Counted from the stretch's first letter, positions 35,234-44,097 are shown. The stretch: DNA of 64,000 bases from Bacteroidota bacterium (GCA_018267095.1 JAFDZC010000018.1:186001-250000), one strand, 5' to 3'. Notes: a model not told the origin generated them from the letters alone. Numbers and translations: made by a program.

Positions 35234-35985
35234 TATTTTTTGAGTTCGAACTGTTCGCCATCAAAAACGCCATAGGTAAAATAGCCAATCCAGTCACCTA
35301 AGTTGATGTACTCAGCATTTTCTCCGACGTTGATTTGCATCGGTAAATGACGATGACCAAACACCAAATAATCATAGTGTTTGTCTTGTAGTTTGCGTTT
35401 GGCGTATTGAATGAGCCACTCGTTTTCTTCGCCCAAGAATTTTACATCAGCCTCGCCCGAAATGAGTTTGTTTTTGACCGATAAATATTGGGCCAACTTC
35501 ACACCAATGTCCGGATGTAACCAACGATACAACCATTTGGAAAGCGGATGGGTAAACACTTTTTTCATGCGTTTGTATCCTTTGTCGCCCGGGCCTTTTC
35601 CGTCGCCGTGGCCTATGAGAAATGTTTTTTGGTTAAACGTAAATTCTCGGTTGTCTCGATAGACAGGAATCCCTAACTCTTGTTCAAAATAGTCATTCAT
35701 CCACAAATCGTGGTTGCCGACAAAAAAGTAAATTTCGATGCCACTGTCGCGCATTTCGGCCAATTTACCCAAGATACGAACAAAGCCTTTGGGTACGACC
35801 GTTTTGTATTCGAACCAAAAATCAAATAAATCGCCCACCAAAAACAGTACGGCTGCATCTTTTTTGATTTCATCGAGCCAACGCAAAAACTTCTGCTCGC
35901 GCGGCAGACTGAGTTCGCGTGTGGGCGCGCCAAAATGTTGGTCAGAAGCAAAATAGACTTTTTGGTGTGCAGCGAGGTTCATCAT
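35230..35985 (-). CDS. lpxH: UDP-2,3-diacylglucosamine diphosphatase
   Basis: 251 residues, calcineurin-like metallophosphoesterase of lipid A synthesis. Motifs: YFASDQHFGAP, FLVGDLFDFWFEYKTVVP, FFVGNHDLWMNDYF, FLIGHGDGKGPGDKGYK and YLVFGHRHLPMQI. It cleaves UDP-2,3-diacylglucosamine to lipid X at the inner-membrane surface. The start codon shares one base with the queD stop (TAATG), so expression is coupled. Confidence 0.92.
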   Translation of the reverse strand: MMNLAAHQKVYFASDQHFGAPTRELSLPREQKFLRWLDEIKKDAAVLFLVGDLFDFWFEYKTVVPKGFVRILGKLAEMRDSGIEIYFFVGNHDLWMNDYFEQELGIPVYRDNREFTFNQKTFLIGHGDGKGPGDKGYKRMKKVFTHPLSKWLYRWLHPDIGVKLAQYLSVKNKLISGEADVKFLGEENEWLIQYAKRKLQDKHYDYLVFGHRHLPMQINVGENAEYINLGDWIGYFTYGVFDGEQFELKKY

Positions 35986-36437
35986 TACAAATTATCTGAG
36001 GCATACCACTCGGCATAAGACGATTCGGTTTCCTGAAGTTTTAATGAAAATAAGGCAATGTTTTCGGGCAATCGGCTTTGAATTTTTTGCGCAAAATCAA
36101 TCACCATGTTTTCGCTCGTGGGTTGATAGTTAACCAAAATTACATGGTGGCCGCGTTGTTTGAGCTCTTGAGCTAGTTCAATATGCGGCGTATTTTGATT
36201 GAAAACCGTGGCGTGGTCAAACAAATCGACAATTTCTTCTTTGACGATTTTTTTCAAATCTGAAAAGTCAATCACCATTCCGTATTTTACGTTGGCGGTA
36301 TCGGTAATTGGATGACCAATCACAGTAACCGACAATTTGTAGCTGTGCCCGTGAACATTTTTGCATTTTCCGTCATAGCCAAAAAGTGCATGACCGGTTT
36401 CAAAACTGAATTGCTTGGTGATTCTGATGGTATTCAT
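35985..36437 (-). CDS. queD: 6-carboxytetrahydropterin synthase (QueD/PTPS family)
   Basis: 150 residues. The zinc-site His residues lie in QFSFETGHALFGYDGKCKNVHGHSYKLSVTV, with the catalytic Cys in GKCKNVHGH. GMVIDFSDLKKIVKEEIVDLFDHATVFN and the Glu in PTSENMVIDFAQKI are typical. It is likely the queuosine/7-deazaguanine branch enzyme; a sepiapterin/BH4 role is possible. First gene of an operon with lpxH. Confidence 0.88.
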   Translation of the reverse strand: MNTIRITKQFSFETGHALFGYDGKCKNVHGHSYKLSVTVIGHPITDTANVKYGMVIDFSDLKKIVKEEIVDLFDHATVFNQNTPHIELAQELKQRGHHVILVNYQPTSENMVIDFAQKIQSRLPENIALFSLKLQETESSYAEWYASDNL

Positions 36438-36454
36438 ACGCGCATTTTACCGCA

Positions 36455-36462
36455 CAAAAATA
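36455..36462 (-). promoter_or_regulatory. -7 box of queD-lpxH
   Basis: TATTTTTG on the minus strand, 17 bases before the queD ATG. Confidence 0.5.
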
Positions 36463-36523
36463 AGGTTTTAATCGAGACGGACTTGATTTGGCAAAGAAAA
36501 CCGTTATGATCTGTGAGCACAAA

Positions 36524-36551
36524 CAAAAAAAGCTGCCGAAGCAACTTTTGA
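36524..36551 (-). terminator. Terminator of the Omp28-like lipoprotein gene
   Basis: On the minus strand AAAAGTTGC pairs with GCAGCTTTT around a TTCG tetraloop (36528-36549), followed by Ts. Confidence 0.8.
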
Positions 36552-36553
36552 TG

Positions 36554-37384
36554 TTATGGATTCTCTTGAAAGGTTTGGTTTTCGTTGGCATCGGCTGCTC
36601 GAGCATTGAGCGCGTTGTTGTTGATATCAGTTACAAAGGCCACAAAACTTATGTTGTCTGCGTTGGCAATATTACTCGGAACAGGAATATTAAAATTTCT
36701 GGTTACGGTTGTATTGCGATTAGAGCCTTCTAAAGATTCGCCTAAGATATTGGTGAGCGATGCTCTGAGCACATGATTGTGTTCAAAATTCGGAACCACC
36801 GGTAAACCGCCATACAATTCAGTAATATAATTGCGTTGGTTGTACAAAAGATGATCTTCAAGCAAATAAACCACTAATTTGAGGTTGCTGTAATCTTCTA
36901 AAAAACGAGCGCGAACTTCTAAATCAATTTGACCATCGGCAACTGTTGAACTCATGGCTAAGCCCAATGTAGTATTGTTGCTGGTTAAATCAATTGCTTG
37001 TTGGATGTTGGATGTTTCAGGAAAACTCCAAATGGTCATTCGGTTGAGTCTTGAAACCGGCAAAGCAAGCGCGCTACTTGGCAGAATCAGGTTTTTTAAC
37101 GGATCGATTCCGGCAAAATGATACGGGTCGTTTCCGTTGTGAATGGCTACCGACACTACTTTGTCAGAAGCTTCTTTGGTTTCTTCAATCGCCCAGGCTA
37201 CACGTGTACAATTACCACACCATGTTCCGGTATAATCTTCAATAAGAACATTTTTTTTGAAATAACCAGATACCGGAGGAGCCAACGAAGTTGAGTCAGG
37301 TTTTTTCTCAATAATTTCAGTTTCTTGACAGGAAACCATCAATAAAATAGTCGTCAAAAACAGACTTGAAGCCCATAATCTCAT
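36554..37384 (-). CDS. Omp28-like lipoprotein with thioredoxin-type CxxC
   Basis: 276 residues. The lipobox is TTILLMVSC (Cys19), then a short linker and VLIEDYTGTWCGNCTRVAWAIEE with CGNC at residues 56-59 in the redox-site position of a thioredoxin fold. A beta-rich domain follows (VYLLEDHLLYNQRNYITELYGGLPVVPNFEHNHVLRA), as in Omp28-related outer-membrane proteins of Bacteroidetes. It is probably anchored in the envelope. It is divergent from the TlpA-like gene; two other CxxC thioredoxin-like proteins lie within 7 kb. Confidence 0.82.
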   Translation of the reverse strand: MRLWASSLFLTTILLMVSCQETEIIEKKPDSTSLAPPVSGYFKKNVLIEDYTGTWCGNCTRVAWAIEETKEASDKVVSVAIHNGNDPYHFAGIDPLKNLILPSSALALPVSRLNRMTIWSFPETSNIQQAIDLTSNNTTLGLAMSSTVADGQIDLEVRARFLEDYSNLKLVVYLLEDHLLYNQRNYITELYGGLPVVPNFEHNHVLRASLTNILGESLEGSNRNTTVTRNFNIPVPSNIANADNISFVAFVTDINNNALNARAADANENQTFQENP

Positions 37385-37480
37385 AGCAAATCAAAGTATT
37401 GGTTTGAGCGATACAAATAAACTGAAATTTCTTTTAGTATTCGTGGGATTATTTATTTATTTGTAGCAAGAATCTCAAAT

Positions 37481-37960
37481 ATGATGAAAAAACTCACCCT
37501 GATCTTGCTTTTTGTTGGTTTATTAGCAAAAGCACAAACGCCCATGCCCAACATATCGTTAACCAATCTTGAAGGAAAAACACTTTCGGTGAAAAACGAC
37601 TTTGCTGAAAAAGACAAAATATATCTGTTTTCATTTTGGGCTACTTGGTGTGCTCCGTGTATCAATGAACTCGATGAGCTTAACGATGTGATTGACGATT
37701 GGAAAAAAGAAGTCAACCTTGAGGTTGTAGCCGTGGCTACAGATGACGCACGCACCCAAAAACGCGTCAAACCACTCATCAATGGTAAAGGCTGGAGTTA
37801 TCAGGTATTACTCGACTCGAATCAAGAACTCAAACGCGCCTTGACCATTGTGAATATTCCTTATACGGTGGTGGTCAAAAATGGACAAATTGTGCATATT
37901 CAAAATGGTTATGTGCCTGGCAGCGAAACTGAATTACTCGCCAAACTCAAGACGCTTTAA
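37481..37960 (+). CDS. TlpA-like exported thiol-disulfide oxidoreductase
   Basis: 159 residues with signal peptide MMKKLTLILLFVGLLAKAQ; 37484 is an alternative start. The thioredoxin fold has YLFSFWATWCAPCINELDEL, CAPC at residues 57-60, and the cis-Pro in IVNIPYTVVV. A periplasmic thiol oxidoreductase of the TlpA/ResA type. It starts a three-gene plus-strand operon: a 3-base gap to the DUF6029 protein and then a 4-base gap to a diheme cytochrome. That suggests a role in keeping haem-site or partner cysteines reduced; this is inference. Confidence 0.9.
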   Translation: MMKKLTLILLFVGLLAKAQTPMPNISLTNLEGKTLSVKNDFAEKDKIYLFSFWATWCAPCINELDELNDVIDDWKKEVNLEVVAVATDDARTQKRVKPLINGKGWSYQVLLDSNQELKRALTIVNIPYTVVVKNGQIVHIQNGYVPGSETELLAKLKTL

Positions 37961-37963
37961 GCC

Positions 37964-39658
37964 ATGAACAAAAAGACAATTGCTTTATGTATTGCTTTGG
38001 CAACGATGTTTTTTTCGGGGAATGCTCAAGAAAATAAAGAAACGAAAGGAACTTTTAGTGGTGGTTTTGAAACCAATGCCCAATGGTATTTGAATGATAC
38101 AGGGCTCAAAGACGAATACAACAACCCGACAGTTCACCCGGAGGATCCACTGCGCAGCAACAGTTATTTGTTTGCCAATTACAAAATCAAAAAATGGGTG
38201 TTCGGAATTCAAGGCGAAGCTTATGAACAAAATGCGCTTTTGAACATGAATCCCAAATACAACCAAACCAATATTGCGACTTACTTTGCCCAATACAAAG
38301 GAGAGAAGCTTGATTTGACAGCCGGTTATTTTTACGAGCAGTTTGGCAGCGGTTTGCTTTTTAGAAGTTGGGAAGACCGAGCATTGGGTATCAACAATGC
38401 TTTGCGCGGCGGACGAGTTATTTTCAAACCGATTAAATCACTTACTTTTAAAGGAATTTACGGTCAACAGCGCACCGGATTTGATGTGGCTGAATCGCAA
38501 ATTTTCGGAGGTAATTTTGATTTTTCAGTTTCAGATTTAATGGGTTGGAAAGAAACCGGACTGAGTTTTGGCGGCGATTTTATTTGGCGCTATGAAAAGC
38601 CCAATATTATCAATCCTAACTTTGACAATCTGACCAATGGAATCGGAAGCAGAATGAGCTTGTCGTATGGTTCTGTTTATTTTTCGGCAGAATATGATTA
38701 CAAATCACCCGACGCGGTAGTTCAAGCGCCAGGCCAGATTGATAATCGATTGATCAAGCCAGGAAATGCGCTTTTAATCAATGCCGGATTTTCAAAAAAG
38801 GGATTTGGTATTGACGGAACTTTTAGACGATTAGAGAACATGAGTTTCTTTTCAGAACGCGCTGCCAAAGGCAATGTGTTTAATGATCGCATCATGAATT
38901 ATTTACCTAGTTTGACCAAACAACATCATTACAACTTGGCCAATATTTATGTATACCAGGCACAACCAAGTGTGTTGTTGGCGGGTTCAAATTATGTAAA
39001 AGCCGGCGAGATTGGCGGTCAAATTGATTTGTTTTACGATTTTAAAAAAGGAACTGACTTGGGTGGAAAATACGGAACCAAAGTAGCGCTTAATTTCTCA
39101 AATTGGAACGCACTCAGCGGAACGTATTACATTAATTTACCGCAAGATTACACAACCGACTTTTTTGGTTTTGGCAAAAGAATGTACACCGACTACAATC
39201 TTGAAATCACCAAGAAAATCAATCAAAAATGGTTGACCGGTTTTAGCTATATCAACCAATATTACAACAAAAAGTACATCGAAGATGCCACCGGTGAAAT
39301 CAACACACACATAGTGGGCGCTGAGGCAACTTATAAAATTACAGGAGCGCGTTCGCTTCGGTTTATGGGCGAGCACATGTGGGCCGATTACGACCGAAAA
39401 AACTGGGTAGCGGCTACTTTAGAATTTAACATAAACGCTTTGTTTACGGTATATGCCTACGATTTGTACAACTATGGTAACGATTTGGATTATTACCGAA
39501 ATCACTACTACAATGTTGGTGGTTCATTCCGAAAAAAATCATCGAGATTGGCTTTGAATTATGGACGCCAACGCGGAGGATTGGTTTGTGTGGGCGGTGT
39601 TTGCCGATTTGTTCCTGAGAGCTCGGGTGTATCTTTGTCGTTTAATACTTCATTCTAA
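37964..39658 (+). CDS. DUF6029-like outer-membrane protein
   Basis: 564 residues with signal peptide MNKKTIALCIALATMFFSGNAQ. The body alternates aromatic and polar residues in amphipathic strands (FEAYEQNALLN-like segments, YFYEQFGSGLLFRSWEDRALG, GGRVIFKPIKSLTFKGIYGQQRTGFD) and ends with VSLSFNTSF, an outer-membrane barrel signature with terminal Phe. It matches what I recall as DUF6029 of Flavobacteriia; function unknown. It sits between the TlpA-like gene and the diheme c-type lipoprotein and is probably cotranscribed with both. Confidence 0.8.
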   Translation: MNKKTIALCIALATMFFSGNAQENKETKGTFSGGFETNAQWYLNDTGLKDEYNNPTVHPEDPLRSNSYLFANYKIKKWVFGIQGEAYEQNALLNMNPKYNQTNIATYFAQYKGEKLDLTAGYFYEQFGSGLLFRSWEDRALGINNALRGGRVIFKPIKSLTFKGIYGQQRTGFDVAESQIFGGNFDFSVSDLMGWKETGLSFGGDFIWRYEKPNIINPNFDNLTNGIGSRMSLSYGSVYFSAEYDYKSPDAVVQAPGQIDNRLIKPGNALLINAGFSKKGFGIDGTFRRLENMSFFSERAAKGNVFNDRIMNYLPSLTKQHHYNLANIYVYQAQPSVLLAGSNYVKAGEIGGQIDLFYDFKKGTDLGGKYGTKVALNFSNWNALSGTYYINLPQDYTTDFFGFGKRMYTDYNLEITKKINQKWLTGFSYINQYYNKKYIEDATGEINTHIVGAEATYKITGARSLRFMGEHMWADYDRKNWVAATLEFNINALFTVYAYDLYNYGNDLDYYRNHYYNVGGSFRKKSSRLALNYGRQRGGLVCVGGVCRFVPESSGVSLSFNTSF

Positions 39659-39662
39659 ACTT

Positions 39663-40751
39663 ATGGAATTAAGCTGGGTGTCAAAAGGCGGATTATTGGT
39701 TTTTTTTGCAGTAATTCTTTTTTCTTGTTCGTCTAGCGAAGAGGACTATGCTGAGGTACCAAAAGTATCGCCGGTACAATGCGATTTGTCCTTGGTGCCT
39801 TATCCAAAATTATCAGATTATCAGTTTTTTAAAGGAGACATGAAAAATCTGGAACCGGTTTATGGTTTGCTTCCTTATAAGCCCACCAGTGAATTGTTTT
39901 CGGATTACGCGCTGAAAAAGCGATTTGTCTGGATGCCCAAAAACACTAAGGCTACCTATGTGAGCGATTCTGAGGTTTTAGATTTACCGGTGGGTGCTGT
40001 TCTGGTTAAGGTTTTTTACTACGATCATTTACTGCCCGACTTGACGACCAAAATCATTGAAACGCGTTTGATGATTCGCAAAAGCGATGGATGGATTTTT
40101 GCTGAATATATTTGGAACGACGAGCAAACCGATGCTTATTTACAAGTTCAAAACACCACGCGAACACTTAGTTTGCAGCAAGGTTCTGAGGTTTTAAATT
40201 TCACCTATAAAACACCCAACACCACACAAGATTGCGCGCGTTGCCACGGTAATATAGTCACTCATCAAAACACTCCAATCGGCATCAAACCGCAAAATCT
40301 CAACAGCAATTATAGTTTTTCAGACGGTAATCAAAACCAATTGACTCAATGGATTTCAAAGGGCTATTTAAATGCAACTTTACCGACACAAATTACTTCT
40401 GTTGTAAATTATAACGATGCGAGTCAACCACTTGATTTGCGTATTCGCTCGTATTTTGACGCCAACTGTGCACATTGCCACAAAGATCAAGGCGAGGCAC
40501 AAGAATTTGGCTTGCGGATGGAGTTTAAAAATACCGTTGATCCACACAATATGGGTGTTGGACTTCCGGCACAACATCCTCTGCCAGGCTATAACGGACG
40601 TATTGTTTACCCGAACAATCCGGCGCAGTCTATTTTGTATTATCGCCTCGATACAACAACCGACCTGTTTTATATCATGCCGGCTATAGGAAGATCCGTC
40701 AAGCATCGGGAAGGTGTTCAATTGGTTGAAGATTGGATCAATTCGTTTTAA
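39663..40751 (+). CDS. Diheme c-type cytochrome lipoprotein (SO_2930-like)
   Basis: 362 residues. The signal and lipobox are LVFFAVILFSC (Cys22). Two c-haem sites are CARCH (191-195) and CAHCH (269-273). The N-terminal part contains PYPKLSDYQFFKGDMKNLEPV, GLLPYKPTSELFSDYALKKRFVWMP and LDLPVGAVLVKVFYY, typical of the SO_2930-family diheme proteins. The start at 39663 was chosen for the lipoprotein signal; an upstream frame lies inside the DUF6029 gene. Third gene of the TlpA-DUF6029 operon; electron partner unknown. Confidence 0.85.
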   Translation: MELSWVSKGGLLVFFAVILFSCSSSEEDYAEVPKVSPVQCDLSLVPYPKLSDYQFFKGDMKNLEPVYGLLPYKPTSELFSDYALKKRFVWMPKNTKATYVSDSEVLDLPVGAVLVKVFYYDHLLPDLTTKIIETRLMIRKSDGWIFAEYIWNDEQTDAYLQVQNTTRTLSLQQGSEVLNFTYKTPNTTQDCARCHGNIVTHQNTPIGIKPQNLNSNYSFSDGNQNQLTQWISKGYLNATLPTQITSVVNYNDASQPLDLRIRSYFDANCAHCHKDQGEAQEFGLRMEFKNTVDPHNMGVGLPAQHPLPGYNGRIVYPNNPAQSILYYRLDTTTDLFYIMPAIGRSVKHREGVQLVEDWINSF

Positions 40752-40753
40752 AC

Positions 40754-40785
40754 AAAAAAGGCCTGCCAAGCGACAGACCTTTTTT
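40754..40785. terminator. Bidirectional terminator between cytochrome and T9SS genes
   Basis: AAAAAAGGCCTG (40754-40765) pairs with CAGACCTTTTTT (40774-40785) with one mismatch, between convergent genes. Confidence 0.82.
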
Positions 40786-40802
40786 AATTATTCTTGGAAG
40801 GA

Positions 40803-41522
40803 TTACTTCTTCATTACTTTTTGAGTAGAGCGATTTCCGAAGTTGTCAATAAAATGCAAAACGTACATACCGGTTGGTAAATGCGATACATTGAAAGTTT
40901 TAACTTCGTGCTTCAAATCAGCTTTTAAAACTACTTTTCCGTTTAAATCAAATAGTTCAAATGAAGTTGGTTTGAGCGCGTCGAGTGTCAACTCATTTTG
41001 CATCACGGTTGATTTTACAATCACGCCTGATTGCTCTAATTGGGCAACTTCTTCAGTAGACAAGGCCGGATCAAAACGATAGGTAATGTCTACATAATTG
41101 GTTGGATTTCCCACTTGAAAAGCTCTAAAAGAATAGTCTTTCGGATAAGGCCCCGATCCCACAACGGTATTTAAAAGATGACCGTCATTTCCGCTGTGTC
41201 CTCCGGCGGGAATTGTTAAGTAAGGCGTATTAATCGGGTAATTGGTTCCTTCTTCAACCGAAGACAAACACTCGTTGGCAAAGCAAAGTTCGAATCCAAC
41301 GCCGTCTGTGTTGATTAGGCTGTAGCAGTTAATTTTCACATTTACTGGTGCGGAAGACAAATTGTGTACGTAAAAATCCAACTCACCTTCCGGATAAGTA
41401 GCCGCGTTAAAACCAAATACTTGCCCTGAACTAATAGGTGTTCCGTCTTGTTTGGTCATGGTTAGTTGCGCCTGTGTCAAAGAACTGGTCAACAGTATAC
41501 CAAGTAGCAATATCTTTTTCAT
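40803..41522 (-). CDS. T9SS-sorted secreted protein of unknown function
   Basis: 239 residues with signal peptide MKKILLLGILLTSSLTQAQ. A beta-sandwich-like domain follows (VFGFNAATYPEGELDFYVHNLSSAPVNVKINCYS, CFANECLSS). The C-terminal ~70 residues are a T9SS type A sorting domain (SFELFDLNGKVVLKADL, HLPTGMYVLHFIDNFGNRSTQKVMKK). Four Cys lie in the N-terminal domain. It is 17 bases downstream of the Omp28-like T9SS gene and probably cotranscribed and functionally linked with it. Confidence 0.82.
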   Translation of the reverse strand: MKKILLLGILLTSSLTQAQLTMTKQDGTPISSGQVFGFNAATYPEGELDFYVHNLSSAPVNVKINCYSLINTDGVGFELCFANECLSSVEEGTNYPINTPYLTIPAGGHSGNDGHLLNTVVGSGPYPKDYSFRAFQVGNPTNYVDITYRFDPALSTEEVAQLEQSGVIVKSTVMQNELTLDALKPTSFELFDLNGKVVLKADLKHEVKTFNVSHLPTGMYVLHFIDNFGNRSTQKVMKK

Positions 41523-41539
41523 TTTGTTTGTTTTTCAGA

Positions 41540-43351
41540 TTATTTTAGGATGATTTTTTGGACCTGAGTGTTGCCATTGGCATCGCTCATTTTAGCCATG
41601 TACATTCCTTTTTGTAAGAAGTTCAAATTAATTGAACCTCCAGCATTCACTTGTGCGGACGGATAAACAACTTTACCTGTAATATCAGTAATTTCTAATG
41701 TTACAGCGTTTTCAGCTTTGATGTTGATGATACCCGTTGACGGATTTGGCCAAATGCGCGCAAATGATTTATTAAAAGTAGTGTTGGCCAATAAATCAGT
41801 TGAATATGCTGCTTGCATGATGGCTTTAGTTGCTTGATCTTGAATAAATACAATAACCGCTAAGTCATTCAATTCTTCGATGTTCAAACCTGACAAATTT
41901 CCTTGCAAAGAGTGGGTTGTAGGGACATCATGTGTAAAGTCAACTGAAGTTCCGTTCGGATCTGGAATCATTTTCATCATCACATTGTGGAATGAAGTCT
42001 CACCGTTGGTAGCAACGTTGCCAGAAGTTTCTTTTTCAACCACAGCCACATGGATTTTGTAGTTACCAGTTAAGTATGGCATGGTGTTAATATTCACGGT
42101 TAAATCTTCTAAATCCAATTGATGCGTTGCGCTCAATCCAAAGAAAGCTGGTTTTAATTTTTCAGCATCCAAAGCTGATTGTAGAAGAGCAACACTCGAA
42201 TTAGTTCCTTCTTTTGAATCAACTAACAAAGTTGGAGCAGCGTTGATTCCGTAATAAACAACACGCGAACCTACTTCAGCGGTGTAATACGGATCACCCG
42301 TTCCTGGCCAGTTTACTTGATAATTAATCAAAGCCATATCTTGCGCATTGGCTCCGGTCGATAAGAATGGATTGAAATAGTTCGTGTTGTATGAATAACA
42401 AGGTGCACAAGTTGAACTTGAGAATTTTTCATACAACGGAAATCTGGTTACACTCCCGCTGGCTACAGAAACGGATTTAGTCATGGAATCGTTTGTTAAA
42501 TCACCATCGTTTCCTGCGCCGTTTACGTTAGAAACCCAAACTTTTAATGAATATAATCCGGGAGTTGCATCCCAAGTATTTGGGTGTGAGTATGTATAGC
42601 TTTGACCGGCTGTTAAAGTTAAACCGGTTACGTTTTGTGTGTATACCGCTCCATTGTCTAATTGCCAGTTTACATCAAATGAATTGATATCGGCCGTTCC
42701 CATATTTTTGATGGTTCCGCCGATGGTTTTGTTTCCGGTGGTTTCAATAGCATTCATGTTTACAGAAGTGGTTTCAGCATCAACTGCTTGAATCAAATCA
42801 ACTGAAACTTGGTCGATAAAAATATTGTTTCCGTATCTCGAAGTTCCCAAGATTACTATGTATCCGGTTCCGCTGATGTTGCCCGGAATATCAAAAGTAT
42901 AGCCGTACCATCCGTCAGCTGCCACAACTGGAGCTAATTGTGTTGATCTGTTTATAGTTCCCAAAACGGTACCTCCGGCTGCACCTGTGGTGTTGTAATA
43001 AACTTTAATGTTGTCCGCGTCAGTTGGATAACCTGAATCGCGATACATTTTAAGTTTCACGCGATATCTTCCATCAGGAAAAGTAATGGCTGGAGAAGTC
43101 AACCTTCCTGTACCGCCAGAAGTAATGTTGTAAGAATTAAAACGGGCCATACCAGCACCTGAAAAAGTAGCACAATTCGGAGCACCTCCGGTAGTTCTGC
43201 GCGCCCATGCATTAATGGTTGTTCCGGCATCGCTAGTAACCGTTGTTGAAGTCCAACCTAAAGCAACGTCAAATGACTCTGAAGCAACAGTTTGCGCTTG
43301 ACCAATGTATGAAAGGAAAAGCATTAAAAATAAAAGAGTAGTTTTTTTCAT
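41540..43351 (-). CDS. Large Omp28-like T9SS-secreted protein with CxxC
   Basis: 603 residues with signal peptide MKKTTLLFLMLFLSYIGQAQ. A jelly-roll 'choice-of-anchor'/MAM-like domain covers about residues 22-188 and an Ig-like domain about 190-298. An Omp28/thioredoxin-like domain begins FPLYEKFSSSTCAPCYSYN with CAPC at 315-318 and carries NVMMKMIPDPNGTSVDFTHD. A T9SS sorting domain ends the protein (ARIWPNPSTGIINIKAE ... GMYMAKMSDANGNTQVQKIILK). It is destined for the cell surface or medium and is the upstream member of a two-gene operon. Confidence 0.87.
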   Translation of the reverse strand: MKKTTLLFLMLFLSYIGQAQTVASESFDVALGWTSTTVTSDAGTTINAWARRTTGGAPNCATFSGAGMARFNSYNITSGGTGRLTSPAITFPDGRYRVKLKMYRDSGYPTDADNIKVYYNTTGAAGGTVLGTINRSTQLAPVVAADGWYGYTFDIPGNISGTGYIVILGTSRYGNNIFIDQVSVDLIQAVDAETTSVNMNAIETTGNKTIGGTIKNMGTADINSFDVNWQLDNGAVYTQNVTGLTLTAGQSYTYSHPNTWDATPGLYSLKVWVSNVNGAGNDGDLTNDSMTKSVSVASGSVTRFPLYEKFSSSTCAPCYSYNTNYFNPFLSTGANAQDMALINYQVNWPGTGDPYYTAEVGSRVVYYGINAAPTLLVDSKEGTNSSVALLQSALDAEKLKPAFFGLSATHQLDLEDLTVNINTMPYLTGNYKIHVAVVEKETSGNVATNGETSFHNVMMKMIPDPNGTSVDFTHDVPTTHSLQGNLSGLNIEELNDLAVIVFIQDQATKAIMQAAYSTDLLANTTFNKSFARIWPNPSTGIINIKAENAVTLEITDITGKVVYPSAQVNAGGSINLNFLQKGMYMAKMSDANGNTQVQKIILK

Positions 43352-43456
43352 GTTTGAGTAAGTAGTTAAGAGTGAGTTTTTTGAAAAATTTTACAAGTTT
43401 AATGAATATTTCAATGTTTTTGTCAGTCAAAGGATGATTTTTTAAAATAATTTTTA

Positions 43457-43487
43457 TTTGTTGGTCAAGACTTAATTTATATATTTG
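43457..43487 (+). promoter_or_regulatory. Promoter of tRNA-Ala
   Basis: TTTG at 43457-43460, a 19-base spacer, and TATATTTG at 43480-43487, a full consensus promoter 12 bases before the tRNA. Confidence 0.8.
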
Positions 43488-43499
43488 CAACGCATTCTC

Positions 43500-43573
43500 G
43501 GGGATGTAGCTCAGATGGCTAGAGCGCTTGGCTGGCAGCCAAGAGGTCGTGGGTTCGAGCCCCATCTTCTCCA
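43500..43573 (+). tRNA. tRNA-Ala (GGC)
   Basis: A 74-base cloverleaf with anticodon stem CTTGG/CCAAG and loop CTGGCAG (anticodon GGC). The acceptor stem GGGGATG/CTTCTCC carries the G3-U70 pair that identifies alanine tRNAs; one T-T mismatch is present at the sixth pair. The T-loop is TTCGAGC. CCA is not encoded. Confidence 0.96.
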
Positions 43574-43609
43574 CAAAAAAAGCCGAAGTTTTTACTTCGG
43601 CTTTTTTTA
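43574..43609. terminator. Bidirectional terminator after tRNA-Ala
   Basis: AGCCGAAGT (43581-43589) pairs perfectly with ACTTCGGCT (43594-43602) with flanking A and T runs. It serves the tRNA and the convergent lysine-rich gene. Confidence 0.88.
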
Positions 43610-43623
43610 TGTCATTTCTAAAA

Positions 43624-44097
43624 CTATTTGTCGTCTGAAATATAAGTTTTATTACCGTTAGAGTTGATGTAATATCTTCCTCCGCGCGGTCCGGTATACA
43701 CTTTTTTCCCGTTGTACATGCCCGTTACTTTATCCGGAGTTTTAGGCGCTTTTTCGGTTGTTTCTCGAACTTTTGCCTCGGCTTTTTTGGCTTTACTGGT
43801 TGTTTTTTCAGCTGATTCTTTAGCTTTGGTTGCTTTTTTCTCAGCTTTTTCAGCTTCTTTTTTGGCTGACTCTTTCATTTTATCAGCTTTCTTCTCGGCT
43901 TTCTCAGCGGTTTTTTTGGTTTTCTCGGCAGCCTTTTCTTTTTTTTCAGCAGCTTTCTCTTTTTTCTTCTCTGCTTTTTCTTTTTTGTCTTTTACCGTTT
44001 TTTCAGTCTTGGCTTTGGTTGCTTTTTTGTCTTTTTCTTGAGCAAAAATCGAAGTCGAGAATGCCAAAATCAAACATAATACAAATAATTTTTTCAT
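43624..44097 (-). CDS. Lysine/alanine-rich secreted protein with basic-adaptor-like C-terminus
   Basis: 157 residues. Signal peptide MKKLFVLCLILAFSTSIFAQ, then about 95 residues of Lys/Ala/Glu heptad-like repeats (EKKEKAAEKKEKAAEKTKK and similar), a likely long helix. The C-terminus is KVYTGPRGGRYYINSNGNKTYI, recalling the PBCV-specific basic adaptor motif found at the end of many small Bacteroidetes proteins. The ATG at 44097 is chosen because it begins the signal peptide. Function unknown; charge suggests binding to polyanions. Confidence 0.75.
   Translation of the reverse strand: MKKLFVLCLILAFSTSIFAQEKDKKATKAKTEKTVKDKKEKAEKKKEKAAEKKEKAAEKTKKTAEKAEKKADKMKESAKKEAEKAEKKATKAKESAEKTTSKAKKAEAKVRETTEKAPKTPDKVTGMYNGKKVYTGPRGGRYYINSNGNKTYISDDK

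Noticed and set aside
43269..43574. Open frame on the minus strand beginning MEKMGLEPTTSW
   Set aside because: It is antisense to tRNA-Ala and the promoter region; this peptide is a known false-gene pattern created by tRNA genes.
43712..44041. Hydrophobic plus-strand frame of 109 residues
   Set aside because: It is the complement of Lys/Ala/Glu codons of the lysine-rich gene; Phe/Ser-rich low-complexity shadow.
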